From positions 15,335,597 to 15,399,596 of the forward strand of contig NC_084775.1 in NCBI RefSeq assembly GCF_028858725.1: a stretch of 64,000 nt of DNA. Reading direction: 5' to 3'. This document shows, in pieces, positions 1 to 15,000 of the stretch. Each line of letters begins with the position of its first letter. Within the stretch, counting starts at the first letter, position 1. This DNA is from Colius striatus. Taxonomy: Eukaryota > Chordata > Aves > Coliiformes > Coliidae. Both the position numbers and the translations under genes were made by a program. The notes beneath the pieces were generated by a model. It searched no databases and had not been told where the DNA came from. It worked only from the letters and a program-made list of their open reading frames with translations.

Positions 1-3000
1 ACCAGGGAATTCTGACAGGGTGGTCCAGAGCAGATCTGTGTAGTCTTCCTCTGTCAGGTACTCACAGGTCAGGCTGCACTTTGCTTTAACTTCTTTCCTT
101 CTGTTGGATACTGTGGGAGGAAAAAGAAAACAATCCAAGCACTTAATGTATCTTGAGTGACCTCTCCTCTGCTCAGCCTCTGCTCCTGCTCTGTCTCACT
201 CTTACTGCTGCAACCAATAGAAGGGATGTACTGAAAAGACCCTGCTGCACAGCAGGTCTGTTCTGCCTGGAAGATGCAGCTGAAACTGAACAGTTTAGAC
301 TCCTACTTGTGGCAGGACATCTCAACCTCTGCAAGCAGCACCAGCAGAATGAAAGCTCACACTTCCCCACCGGTTGTACGGCTCGGGTGTTTTCCAGTCC
401 AGGCCTCGTGGCAGGGAGCAGGATTAACATCAGTAATTCTGTCTGTTCCACCAGAAATGTGGAACTAACACCTCACCTGTACTGTGAGAAGGCTGAATGC
501 TCTGTCTCTGTAAAAACAAGCATTTTTAAAGGATGCATGCTCCTTTGTGGAGGCTGACTGGCGTTACACCCCCAACAGGCAACGCTGCTGTACAAGCTTG
601 CTGTCTGTGTCTCCCCTCAATACCAGCCATCCTCTCTCTGTAATTCTCCAACTATCAGACAGATTTCACTAATTACAAGTGTTCTGAACCACGTCTCCCC
701 TGAGGACTCCAACTTTCCAAGCCTCTCCTTAACACAGTCAAAGCTTTTTACACCAAAATCTTCAACAAAGAGGACAATGGTTTCCCACCAGCACCTTTTT
801 TCTCCGCAGGTTTCCACAGCTTGAGGACCTGGAAGCCCTGCAGCAGCCATTCTCAGAACTGATTAGGCTTGTCAAATCTGGAACTTACATGTATTCAACC
901 ACTTTTTCCTCTCAAAAAGAACAGATGCTCTTACTAACAGGTCTCCCTTGAAGCTTGTCTTGCTGTTTTACATTTTGGGCACAGAGACACTGCAGGCACT
1001 CTCTGCATCGTGCAGGAGGTGAGGAACAGTCTATCAAAAAGGTTTCAAATAAATAACCCTTTATGTGGATGCCTTAGAAGTGAGGCTGGCAGCCACAGTC
1101 CATTCCAAGCTAACAGCAGAAGGTGACCTAACAAAAGACATTCCATCACTTAACAGGGTATGTTTAAATAGAAAAGATGGAGTACTCACTGCTGCAGACA
1201 TCTCCTGCTTGGAAGAACTCTGTAGTTAATAAAACTAACCCATAATATGAAAATGCATTGGAAAACCTGCAAGGAAGAAAATGAGAGAGGAAGTCTCAGC
1301 TGGTCAAACTTACAGTAAACAACATGAATCCAAACTGAACCCACTGTGTGAGGGCTTCCACTCAGCTCCACCTCAAAGCTGTCTCCTACCAGCATTCAGA
1401 AACTGAGAGGGCAGTGAGCTTGAGAATGCTGGACATGGGGTGGCTTCACAAATCACACATCAATGTGAGCTGGGGTTTTCTTTTTTTGAGGAGGAAGTTG
1501 CTGTGTTTTAGTGATGCTGTAAAACACCTCCATTCAAAACCATTTGGGATTGTGCTGGCACTGAGCCCTTTATATTTCCTCTTACCATATAAACCAGAGT
1601 AACAGTGTGGTCCATCGAAAATGAGGTGTAAAAAGGTCCCTCATTTTCCCTCGGTCTTCCTGTTGAAAACAAGCAGAAATCAGATGATCAGGGCACTCAC
1701 TGCTCCTGGAGTGGCAAGGGATAACACAATACACAGTACTACCTACAGTATCTCAGGACAAGTGTTTGGCACCAGTTGAGGGCTCTTCAGATTGTCAGAG
1801 CCACACTGGTGCTGGGACCTGAGTAAAGAATTCCTCTGCTGAGGAGAATTCTCTAGTAGCCTGGTGATACCAAACCAGTTCATGCACAGGGCACACTGCT
1901 CCTCCATAAGGAAGGTGAGGATCTCTCACAACAAAGTGAGGCTGCAAAGAGGCAGAGCAGAACTTTGCCAATCCACAGGTAGTATATAACTCATGAGGCA
2001 CACAGCCAGCTCTCATAAATCAGAGCAGCCCCTCGGGGCTTCTGATCTAGGGTAGGGTTTGGAGGACCTCCAAGCAGCCCTCCTGCCAGCAGACCCCTTT
2101 TAAACTCTGTGGTTCTTAAGAGAGCCCATAAACTTGTGGTTAAAGAAAAGTACTTTCCCACCCCACCCTGAAAACAGAACCATTCCAAACTTGGAGAGTG
2201 TTCCTGCACAGCCCATCAGATCACTGTGACTGAACCACTTGTGAAATGCACAGAGCTCAAATCCCAGCTGAGGCAGACCTTACAAAACCCAGCCTTCTCC
2301 TCAGATCAGCAAGACACTGTCACTACCAACCGGCTCCTGACAAGCTTTACAATTCTGCCCTTGTTCAAATCCACAGGTCTCCCTGTGCTGTCCTTCCTTG
2401 CTGGTGAACTCTGTAGCTGTGTTCTGGAACAGTCTGCTCGTTGCTCTGTACGTGCAGAGCTGCTTTATGTGCTGACTGGGGTGCTGAGGGGTTGGCCATA
2501 TAAAGCTGAAATGAAAAAACCCAACACAATTCATCCAGTAATTGCAGCTCAGAAGTAACAGCCTGAGTTGCTCCATGCCTGAGGACTGAATGGGAGCTTG
2601 CAGCTTTCCCACTCCAGAAAACCAGGATTAGGTTAAAATTGAGGCTAGACCTGAAGAGTCCAATTCCATCTTGAGCCCAGATCTGGGCATCCTGCTCTGA
2701 GTTCTTCAGCAGTGCTAAGGTTTGACTTTCTTTACTAACAGGGAATCAGGGAGAGTTGAATGACACTAATGGTCACTTTAAAGGTCCTTTTCACCTCCAG
2801 GATTTTCATGGCAATAAAAATGAGAAACTAACTCTTCCTCACTGTGAGAGAGACACCTACGACCATCTCTCATGCTCTTATTACCAGCTGAGACATTAAA
2901 ATGAGGCTTAACATTGATGACTTGCTATTAAAAACGCATCTGAATGCAGCAGAGTTTGAGTTTCTCCCAGGTTATTAATGTGCCTGTTGCCTGTACCTAC

Positions 3001-6000
3001 CTGCCTGGAAATAATTAACTTCCCCAGGGGCATTGGAGCTCCGTTCTCCGTCGCGATGCGCTGCAGAGTGGCAATGGCTTTCTCTTGATTCCCAGATAAC
3101 ACGTCGTACCTGGCGCTCTCTGGCAGCCACTGAGAGAGCAGAGCACGTCACAGGCACAAGGATATCAAAAGCACAGCAATAAACAATCTGGGGATTTTCT
3201 TTGTGGGCTGGGAAATCTCAGTGGCTCCAGCAAACCACCCACGCAAGCGAGGACTGGAGACCTCCAGCAAGGCAGGGAAGCGTCCTCCAACCCACGTCAA
3301 ACCCCTCACTGGCCTTGAAGAAACTGCAAAACCCCCCTTTCACCACAAAGCACAACTCCTGTCTAAAGCTTTCCCTCCTGTTGCCTTGGTTAGGCACTTT
3401 TGCAGGTTCTTTACCTGACACCTTCCCAGCAGCAGAGGCAAAGCACACAGGCAGGTAACAGGATGCTTTAGGCACTCCAAAAGCTGCGTTTCTAAGCTCC
3501 TTTTTAGGAGAAGCACGTTTGAGCACCTCTGTAGGTGCAGGTACTTCTGAAAATCAATGCCAGTGACTAAGGCATAATAAGAGCTGCTAAACAACCTGAC
3601 AAGGACATAATCTTTGAGAAGACTGAGTGAAATATATCAGCTGCCAGTGCACTGAGCTCAGGCTTAACTCATACAGGTCTTATTTTGGCGCCTGCCTTGC
3701 ACCATGCCGTGTCACCCCTGGCCTGGGGCGTTTGCTGGGAGGGCAGTAACTACAGAACTGATGGTTTTGACCCCAAAGGGCAACGAGGGAAAGAGGAACA
3801 GCTCTTATGGAATTGCTCACTCCATTGAGCTTAGTTGAAACTGTTGTTAAGTTGGAGAGGTTTCCAGGCCTGAGTTGGTTTGACAAAATTCCCTCCCACC
3901 ACTGGCTCCAACAACTAGAGTGACACAAACACTTCTCCCACTGGAATGTTTTTACCAGCACCCTGTGGAAACAACGGCATTTTTGTCGTGATTTCAGCCG
4001 TTTCAAAGGTGACACCAAGAGAGCTCAAAGCTGTCACCATTTCCTTCCACCTGGCTACAGAGTCAGGTGGGGAAGTGGCAGACTGATGGAACACACACTG
4101 GTCTCTGAAGGATACCTACAAAACACAGCACAGCGAAGAGCAAAAGCGGGAGGGCAGAAAGGATGAGAAGCCAGCGCCAGCCAAGGGTGGGCATCACCAA
4201 CACTGCCAGGAGGACTTCAAACACAGTCCCAATGGCCCAAAACACCTGCCAGAGAGAAAAGAAACAAATGACAACACGACTGCTCTTCAGGTCTCCTCCT
4301 CTGCAGCATCCCAAGCCATGCTCCCTAGGGACAGCTGCACAGAGACGTTTTGTGTCCAGACATTTCGAGGGGATTTGTTTAGATGCAGCAGAAGCTGGTA
4401 AGTTCATTTCTGAATGAAATCAGCTTTCCCTAGACACTGATGTTTAACTGCAGGTAGCTTCTTATAAGGAATAGACTCATGGTGTTTCTTGAGCAAAATG
4501 ACTACTAATGTATCTGTCTGTGAGCACTATCCCAGCTACCACCATGAGACTGAAGGTATCTGTGTGTGCTACCAGAGCCACAGAGTCTGGCCTGTAGCTG
4601 AAAGAAGGAATTGATACCTTCTTAGCAAATAATGGAGCTGGCATCCTCTTGCATATCCTCATGCAGGATTATTCTCCTTTAGATTATGAACCCATTTCAC
4701 TCATTGTTTAACACTGAGAACATATTTCTAACCCAGGGTTGCCCAGAGGTTGCCAAACTGTGGCAGAACAAAAGTGACACAGAAAGAAGTAATTCAGCTA
4801 CTGAACTGTATTTAGGAAAGATTAATCAACTGAATGTAGGACTAGCCAGCAGGTGTCTTACAAGACTGGTTTTGCACTGAGAAGCTGCTTCAGTTTGGTG
4901 GTGTTTTCCACAAGGATGCTCCTTCAAACTGAGTGATGCAGACAAGGAACTGTTCTCTGTTCTCTGACCCTTTCAAGGGCTGTAAAAATTTGCCTTATTT
5001 ATAGGGTAAAATTCTGCTCTCTGTGACTGATACATTTGGATTAACTATGAGGAGCTGAATTCAGCCCTGCATTTACTGAGCAGTGTCCATCATGCATTAC
5101 TGAGTTGTAAACTCCCCCATGACACCTGGTGACAACCCCGTGGTCCCCCTTCAGCCAACAGCAGCAGCTTACACAGCTCTGGATGCAAGTTAATGTGCAA
5201 AAAGCCAGATTCAACAGGAAGGGTGCAGTGTTACAGGAGTGCTTTGTGCTGCTTTTGGACCAGAGCCAGTAGAGGGAATGAGGGTAACCTCAGCTCCACA
5301 CTAACTCGGACGATCACCATTTGACTTGCAGCCACGTGTGAGATTTCTAGTCAGCAGGACTGAATGGATGGAGCCAACAGCAGGGTTGGTCCCTTTGGAC
5401 ACCAGCATGCACAGCTACACTGCTCACCTCTATTAATAAAATGCATTTTGCTCTGGCTTTCATTGGAAGGAATTCAGCATATAAGGTTACCCTGTGAAGA
5501 GGGAACATTGAGAAAAACGGCAGGTTAGCACATGGAGAAAAGTGCCATGTTAGCACAATGAGAGAGCTTCAAACACGGTGTTTGCCTCACATTTAAATTG
5601 CCAAACCCACAGTAGTAACACAAACCCCTTCCCAGCCCTCAGGTCAGCAAGAGTGAGGATGCTGGTTCAGACTCCTCTTTCTACAGCAGAACACAACCCC
5701 TTTAGTTCATCGTTGCAAAGGAAGACAGAACTTGCTCTTTTGGTGTGATTTCTGTAACCCTGTTGGCTAAACACAGCAGTTCTCATGTTTCCACAGCCCT
5801 GCCCTGGTCTGGGACAGGCACCATGCCTGTTATTTTCAGTGTGGGCCATCAGCATTCAACACAGACTCTTGCTGGGTAAGTTTTTCTTCAGAGCTTTACA
5901 GCTGGCTCAGAGAATCTCACATCAGCCTATCCTGCCACGTTTCGGTTCTCCTGGAGGTGAACACTTCCCAGGTCTCATCCTGTTACTGGTATAAAATCAT

Positions 6001-9000
6001 TTGCATTCTTTTATTGTGGGAATCCAAAAAGAAATCATCTAACTCTACAGAGTCTTTGTTTCTTGACTGTGCCAAAGAGGAATGGTACAGCTCCTCAGTA
6101 TTTCCTGAGGATGAACACAAGGGCCAGGAGCCAGTCAAGGTTCTCCTTCAACCCAGAGAAGACTCGTCATTCTTTGCTCCTACTCTGTTTGTGTTCCATT
6201 GACTCACCCTGTTTCTGCCTGTTTCTGCCTCTAAACTCCTTGGGCTTTCTTTGATGCTGGTGACAAAACTCCTCCTAACTTGACAAATGTTGGATTGATC
6301 TCTCAGTAGCTTCCCAGAACTCAGTTCATCAAAACACAAAGTTGCACACAATGGTATGTGAAATGTCCACCCAGAGTTCTGTTACCAGCTCTTCTTTGTC
6401 TCTCATGAGGTCGTGTAGCCCTCGTGCCTTATCTCTCCCTCTGTACAATGGCATCAGCTCTGATGCTTTGCCTTTGTTGTCCTGTTGCCTCTTTCCAGTT
6501 GTGCTCAGTTGGAAGTGCAAGGCAGAAACTGCCTCAGTGTTGGTCAATCCACAGCAGGCTAAGGACTCCCCTGTACTGCATACACATTATGCTCTTGTGT
6601 AGCTTCTAGAGGTGGGCAGGACAGCAGTAAGAGACAATTAATAATACTGTGATGTTCCATCTCAGCTCTGAATCTTTTATCTGGCAATGGCCATAGAAAA
6701 GACAGGATATTGACTTGCCTTGTGAAGAAGTCTTAAGAGCCATCAATCAAAGTTACACTCTGAGTACTCTGAAATAGCACCTCCAAGGGGCAGAGTATCA
6801 ATTGTTAATAAGGGTAAAAGACTGCAGAGACAGAGAACAGCTACACTCATCCCTGTACATTTATAATTAAAAGCCGAAAGCACAGTTATTTGTTGTAGAT
6901 GGAAAATTTAGAGACCTCTCTCTTCAGTGAATGGAACAACACAGAGACAGAGATGCCCCAGCGCTACCTTCTGATCAGAAACGTGTTGAGCCATGGAGAC
7001 ATCCTCAGCCTTGGGCTCTGTGGGTCTGGAACTCCAGCTCAGGTTCAGCTGTGATCAGGTTCAGCTGTGAAAGTTCAGGCTCTGAGTGAACACTAATCTG
7101 CACTCTTAGAGTCAGCAGTCAGGGCTCAGCTCTACCTCTCAGTCCTCGTGTTTATGTCGTGACAGGAAGATGACGTTGTGCTGTGCAGGCAGCGCTGGTA
7201 CTGCCCAGCAATGCAGTGTCTGGGCACAGCTACACAATGCTCTCTGGGCTGTTTTACCCACTTCCAGGTGGGCTCTTTGGGCCTCTCATTTTCACCAGGG
7301 TTTACAGGATGCAATGAGAGAAGCTTAAAAGGACTGAAAGCATATAGCACATTACATTTGGGAGCCTGGCTCGTTCACACAGGAGCTGTAAAGCTCATTC
7401 ACTGCTCAGTGGTGCATCAGGTGCCTTTAAAACCTTCCCACAGTTTTAGAGCCTGGTCTCAATTTAGAAATGGGGCTGGGACAACTGAACAGAGGCATGT
7501 TTTCAACCTGACAGAAGTCAGTAAAAGAAACAATGAGAAAGGAGCAGTTAGGAGCTGTGAATATTTACTTACGACTGAGGCACTCCTCCAATCCCAAAGC
7601 CCACCAGGCCCCTCAGCACCAAGATCCAGCTATACACCGGGGCAAAACCACTGAGGATCCCATAATAGAGTGTCCAGAGCACGCTGATCTTTAGGCCCTG
7701 TATTTAACAAACAGGCAGGAGGAAAAGAAAGTCTGTGCTGTAACACCAATCAACCAAATATAAAGTAGAGCTTCAAACTCGTTGTGTTTCATGGGAGGTT
7801 GTTCTGGCTCTGCTTAATTCTGCTTCACACAAGTGGACTGTGAATACTGTGAACAGCATGCACTGAAACATCTGCACTGTGCAAGTATTAGAATGTATTC
7901 TAGTAGGAGCTGAAGACTTACTGTTTTTCTCCCATACTGGTCTGAGATGTTTCCCCAGAGGGTGGAGCTGGACATCATCCCCACAAACACCACCTGTGAG
8001 ACACCAGAAAAAACCTCTTCCCCTTAACAACCAGACAAGTAAAAGCTTCCATATGACAGCAAATAGAACACAACCTCACAGTGAGTCTAGAAAATGTCAG
8101 CTCTAACAAGAGAGACACATGTCCAGGTGTTCTGGGTTTAGTTCCTTTGCAGCAGAGACTATTATTAATATAGTGGGATTGTTCAGAAGTCACTCAGCAT
8201 TAGCCTAACTTCACTTCCATTGACTAGGAAGAGTATTTGCTTTGGCCAGGAATGGGGGTGAGTGTCAGCAGACCACTCAAGACAAAGTCTCTCAGCTTCC
8301 TTCAGTGGTGGGACCATTTTCAGTAGGAGCCTTGCATCTGCTGAGGTCAGAGCCTGGCATCTGCTGAGGTTAGAAAAAGTCTGAAAACAGACTGAGGTGT
8401 CAAAGAAAACCCATCATACTCTTTTCAGAGGTGACACCAACAAGTAGTTTATTCTGTAGATGGAGACAGAAAGGAAATCCTGCTCATTGAAGGTAATGGC
8501 AGAACCCAAGGGCATTTCCCCATCAGCACATTAGGAATGTAGCACACAGGAATTCTGCCTAAGTGCCTATTCAAGCAATAAGTGGAGTAAGAAGCAGTTC
8601 TGTTTGTCCAAACTTTTGGCTCATGTTCACTGACTCCATCTCCTTCTAATTGTGCTCACCAAGAACAAAAGAAACTGTGCTGAAAGAAGGAACAAGACTC
8701 TCCTTTGGATGAGCTGGCTGCATTCAGGCTGGGAAAGGACGTGATCATAACTGATGTAAAGCCACTGAGCATTCAGAACAATTAACACCACAGATGGCAC
8801 CAAAAGGAAAGAGAAATGTAGGAGTTAAAGTGCATGGCACACAACAGTGGCATGTGCTGAGAGAAGGGTCCCCAAACTAGTTGTGTTATCCCTGAAGGCA
8901 TGGCAAGTTTCTGGCAAAGATCTCTGGTGGTCCACCTGAAAAAGCAATTGCTTGCTCTCTCTCACAGCTCCCAGTCTGTCTGTGTCCGAGGTGAGAGAGA

Positions 9001-12000
9001 AATGTTTTCAAGAAAGACAGTGAAAGGTTACCAATCTTCTCTTTTTTTAATCAAACAGGTTGAATTTTAGGCTGAGTCTGAGGCAATTCACAGGTTCCTG
9101 GAGCTTACATGAAACTTTGAACCTGAAACATGCAAAATTCCCTCAGTTCTGAGATCCACTTCTTCAATCTCTGGCTTTTAAAAAAGACTCCTATAGTCTT
9201 TCAAGCCAAAAGCAATCTGCAAAGGCCACCAACAGATTCAGCTTTGGGACCTAAAGCACAGTGTCTGAATGACAATGATTAACCTCACAGAACACAGGAG
9301 CTGTCAGTTATTTTTCCTACCGATGTGAGCAATGCAACCTGCCAGCTTGGTAATCGCCACTCACAATGAAGCTGAGGAGCTAGGATACTTAAAATCATCA
9401 TTTCCATAGCATCTGCCATCTGCAAGAGTGAAAAAGAAACAAAAAATAACTACCTGAGCATTAGATTGACATAGCAGTCCATAATACACCTTCTTGAAAT
9501 GAACCTGGTTTCTGCTGGTGCCTTTCCCCTCTGCAGGTGAGATAAACCAGTTCTGTTTGCAGCCTCCAGTGTGCAGAGAAAAAAATCAACAGGTGCCTTT
9601 TCAAATCCATTTCTGATTATCACAAAGCTTAGTAACACCAGCCAGAGAGGATTCAAAGAGCCAAACCAACAGTTGTCACTGGGTGATTTCGAGGAGGCTT
9701 GGCTGGTCAGCCACCCAGCTTCAGTCACTCTGTGTGTCATACCACAGGGATGAGCTTGCAGCTCCTTTCCACACAGAGTCACTCAGAACTGTTTATTACA
9801 TTATAACTTACTCCCCTTCTCCTTCATACTTCACTTCTGGATTTGTATCCAATATATTGATAGATCACCTGTAGACTAAATTCCATGACTGACAGGATCT
9901 AAACCATGGCAGATTGTAGCCTTAGAGGTAGATGTGGTAAATACAGGCTTCAGATACCTTCCCCCACAGTATCCCACAGAAGATGGAACACACAGTGCTT
10001 CAGAAACAGCAGAAAAGGGAAAACAAACTTGTCTTTCTGCTCTTGAAATCAAGGTTACAACTAGAAGTACTGGCTTGCTGTTCACTCCCAACTGAGACTA
10101 CAATAATCCTGAGACAGAAAGCAGAGATTGCAGCTAATGGGAGGAATGTGGGGAAACCACTACTGAGACCTGAGACCTGCTTCTGCAGGAGCTGCCCAGG
10201 ACCTGTTCCATTTGAAACAGGCATTTGAGGTAGAGAACCAAAATGGTTTTTCAAACCCTGATTTATAAGAACTTCAGAGGCAGGGAATCAATCAGTGTCA
10301 TTGCCCCCTTACCCAGTTACCCCATTACAGGCCTGAGTCCAGCTGGCATTGTAGAATCTCAAGTCAAATTCCTTCTTTACTGAACAATTATCTGTTTGGA
10401 GACATTGTTGACTTCTGTGGCTACCTTATTTGAAGTCACTGAGATTCTCTGACTGATGACCATGCAATTGACCCTGATAACAATTACTTGCCCATGCTAG
10501 TCCAGTAATAACAGAGAGCTTCCACTGGAACTTTCCAAATCCAATGGCTTCCACCGCATCTTCCACCATGAAAGTATCTACAGAGAAAAGAATTCCAGTG
10601 TAGAAGTGTATTCCCTCCTTAGAGCCACCCCTTCCTGTGAATGCAATTACTTACCAACTGGCTAATCTGCTGACATCTAAAGCAGATAACAGAGTGACTT
10701 AGCTTTTATATGCTGCAAGGCTTCAGCCTGTGATTTCATCCCAAGCACCTGATGTGATGGCACTGAAGCTCAGCACGTGGGGCTGTTGCAGCACTTGCAC
10801 TTTTTGGGCAATGTGCCAACTGACATTCTACATGTAGCTGAAGACTTTGCACTGCTGCACTGATCCTCTGAGAAACTCACTGAGCTCGGGCTATTCTGGC
10901 TTCCTGTTGCACCACTATAAGAAATAAGGCCCTGGGAAAAGAGTCATCCTACCTAATCTCAGTGTGCCTTTGTGCTAAGACAAACCCAACACTTGCCATA
11001 TCTTCTCAATTGGCACTGCTTTCAGGGCAGCCAGAGGCTGGGATGTGTTCTGTCCCTCTTGTCCTCTAGGCAAGGAGGAGATGGGAACACTGCAGAGGCT
11101 TCAGGCTCAGCCTCGAAGGTCAGCCACATGTAACTGCTCCAGTAAAACTCAGAAGCACTGAGCAGATCTAAAGGAAACTAAGTGAAATAGGTGATGACAA
11201 CTGGATACACAGCTCCTTAAAAGTGTCTATTACTGCTAACATAAAAACATTAAGGGAATGAGGCAGCTCAACCATGATTCTCAGGTGCAATATAGCTTGC
11301 CTGTGTTACTATTCCCTTCTTTTTCCTTTACCTTTAACCTCTCTCTGCCCACTGTATTCAGCCTGGCCACAACATGACTGAAATGAAAGAGGCCACACCT
11401 CTGTCCTACAGGAAAACAAGGACCCTACTCACCATCAGTTGGGTTGGCAAATTCTTTGGGCACTGCAGCTCCATCCTCCAGCTCTACAGGCTCCAGCTCT
11501 GTCCGAACACCCTCAATCTGTATCTCGTGTTCTCCTGAGATGACATCCTCATCCGACCTCGAGCTCTCCCCAGTGCGGCGAAACTTCACCACCCTACGAA
11601 CACAAACCCAGGGATTCATACTCTGGTGTGTCTTGTTGAGGTCAAAGATGTGTTTGATCCCTCTTGAAGCCCTGTTTGGTCAAACAGGAGCCAGCTCCTT
11701 CCCCACTCTCTCATCTCCATCTCACATTCCAAGAGAAAGCAGCGCCTTGTGTTTGTCTCTGTGTTTGGCTGTGGTACCCTGATGGTGCTACTGGCTTTGG
11801 GAAAACTGCAGAGTACATTGTGATACAGCCACCATCTCTGTACCAGAGGGTGTAATCATGCCAACTACAACGTTATAAAGACATTCAGGTTATGAGACCC
11901 TGATGAAATGATCCATGTTTCATGACAACCATGTTTTATGTGCCTAGACTTCTCCTGCTGAGTAGACAGAGCTCTGTCAGTGAACTCCAGATGCTTTGTC

Positions 12001-15000
12001 CTGGTAGGAAGAGCTCCAAGTCGATTTCCCACAATGTTTTCATGAGATTCGTGTCTCAGGAGAAGCAGAACCCTGGAAAGTTGTCAGGTTTCTAAACATT
12101 ACTTAGTGAAGTACCATCTGTGAGGTAACTGACTGAACTGACTGGTTTTCCCCCATGATGATGATGATTCTGCATGATGACTGCTTCCACCTCCTGCCTT
12201 CAACTCCAGCTTTAACACCATGCAGTTCATTAAGTACCTGGATTTTAAGAAGCTGTTTGACTTCTAGTACTTGGTGCCTCTGTGCACTTTTGTAGTCTCT
12301 CAGGAAATGGGGAGAGACAGAATAAGAATGAAAGGAGCCTCACTTTTTCATTAAGTGCAAATCAAGAGTTGTCCCTGCCTGCAGCTACAGCCTAGGCACA
12401 GGGGACCATGGTTGTCACATGAGTGTCACGCTCACAACTGAACTTCATATCAGCTCTGGCACTAGCTGAGAGATAATGGCCTGATCTCAGCAGCAAGGCC
12501 AAGGGGAGAGTAAGATATGAAACCAGAACTTTGCTAAATCGACACAACTTTCACTGTGCTGGTTAGAGAGCTCTAGGGCAACGCTTCAAGTCTATAGAGG
12601 AGGTCCATCCTCCATCAGTTACGTTTCCTGTGACCAAAGAAAGACTTTGGAACAGGTATTTACACATCTAATGTAACAGTTTCCTTCACCCCCAGTACAA
12701 CTTCTTCCCCTTGGCAGCTGACAACTTCTTGGACTTCAGTGAAACAGCTTTTGGGAACAGATTACTACCTCCTGTGCCTTACACCCCCTGAGCATCAGAA
12801 TTCTAAATGGAGGTTAGCAGGGAGCCTCTTGAACTCCAGTTTAATCTTTTGGTTTAAGGGTCAGCAGAACTAAGCCCTCAGCATCCTTTCCAACTGCAGC
12901 TGCAGCAAACTGACATGTATGTGTGGTAATTCCAAAGGGGATCTGAAAGACTTCTTGTACTTGGCAACACCTCAACTCTTAGTTTCTCTTGGAAAGTGCT
13001 GATGAGACAACCAATGGTTAATACAAGGGCAAAGTGATAGGCAAGCTACAAAACTCCTGTGTGTGGGTTTTGGTCCAGTGGTGGACAAGAGGATGGAGAC
13101 ATGAACATCTCAGTCGCCCATGGAGTTCTTTACAAAGAGAGAAGTCCTGCTCACAACCAGCCAGCAATCCAGCTTAGGATTTCACTGAGGCAGACACATG
13201 AAGCAGAGGGATATAAAACATTGTTCTTTTCTTCCTCCCAGCCCTGGCACATCTGTTATTTCCCTGATCACATCCCATCTGGGGAACTGCACCTATTCTC
13301 TAAAGATATTCTGGCCATAACCTGGAGAGAGAGAGAGAGGTACAGTGACCATCTGGTGAGGTTATCTCTCATCCTTAGGACAGCTGATTCACAAGCTCTT
13401 GAGATGCCTCAGGATGATTTTTCTTCAGGTAGACAGAGCTTTCCAAGGCCTCTCTGGGGCAAATGTTCCTTGTGCTACCTCAGTAATGCTCTCAGCTGCA
13501 GCAGGAAACTGAAAGCTTTTCTCTGGCCTTTATGTCTTGGCAGACAAACAACAGAGTCACAAAGTTTGTTTTCTGAGATAACATTTGAAGACCTTAAACA
13601 GAATGACACAGAGCAAAATGCCAGGCCTCTCCAGAATGAAGAAGAAAGGCACACTGACTGCAGTGGAACTAGGATTTAGCTGATGTTCTGATTTAGGGTA
13701 TGCAGAGGATCCTTCACTCAGCTATAAGAGAAGGCAAACAAACCAAACTGGTCTAATTCAGGTTCAGATCTAGTTCCATTGAGAAACTGGATTCTAAGTG
13801 TACTTCATCTGACTGGATTTTGAATCTCAGTACAACTGTCTTGTTTGCATTTCCTCTCACTGAGGACAAACACAAGGAATTTTTGCTTTCCCATTAAAGC
13901 TGTCACTGCAGATATAACCCTTGTATGACCCACAAAACACACCCTCTGAGCCAACAAAAACCAAAGTGTGTGTGCCCATGAGATGGCTTTTTTATTGCAA
14001 AGGGCAATTCATACCACAGTACCATTCACATCTTATTTGCAAAAGCACCTGGTTTAACTGTACAGGGAGTAAACTTCTCTATTTGTACTTTTTTAAAGGA
14101 AGATTATTACTGTAACTTCAGCAGTCTCCAAGCCAGGTGCAGAGTTCATTGGAGTCTAGGGACATCTTTACTTCAAAGGTCTGAACTGTCACTACTCTGT
14201 GGGACTCTGAAAATCGTTCATACAAACTCTGCTGGTAACTGTTCAGTGTCCCAGTGAGCCTTAGGCACAATAAGCACACCAACAGAATCCTTCCTGAGTT
14301 TCCAGTGCCTGATGACAACCCCTCTGTATTACCTGAGTTTCCAGTGCCTGATGACAACCCCTCTGTGTTACCTGAGTTTCCAGTGACTAATGACAACCCC
14401 TCTGTATTACCATTCCCTACTCTGTAGTATTTCTTGAAGTAGACTTTCAGAACTGACCATTTTGGAGATGATGGTTCCAGACACTATACAAAGGCAGGGA
14501 CTGCTCTGAAAACTGTCAATACTTCAATGACAATCTGAGCAGAGAGCTATCCAGCCACATCCCCCATCACAGGAAATAAAGATCCCTGTTTATCACTGAG
14601 GAACCTATGAAACAAATGGATGCAAATGAAGAAAAAACCACACAGTGATATTTACTGCTCCCTGCTTGCAAGATTCTTTGCAGCTCAGACATCTCAGGGA
14701 GCTGCATTTGTTTGCACAGCACTGAATAAGTCTAATTACACCCACACCAAAAGGTACTTCAGGACATTTTTCTAGCTGATCTTTCGAGGTCCCTTCCAGC
14801 CCTTGAGACTCTGTGATTATGCAATGTGTGACTGGGAAAACTGGCCTAAAGTAATCACATCTTATTCTCCTTACTGACAAGCTGAATGCTTCTGAACTAA
14901 GCATTTTAAAGCAGCTGGAGTTCATGTCCACTTCCCAACTCCTCAGCAGTGTTATGGGACACTTTGCTCTGTCATTGACATGAACTAGTGAATATTTACA

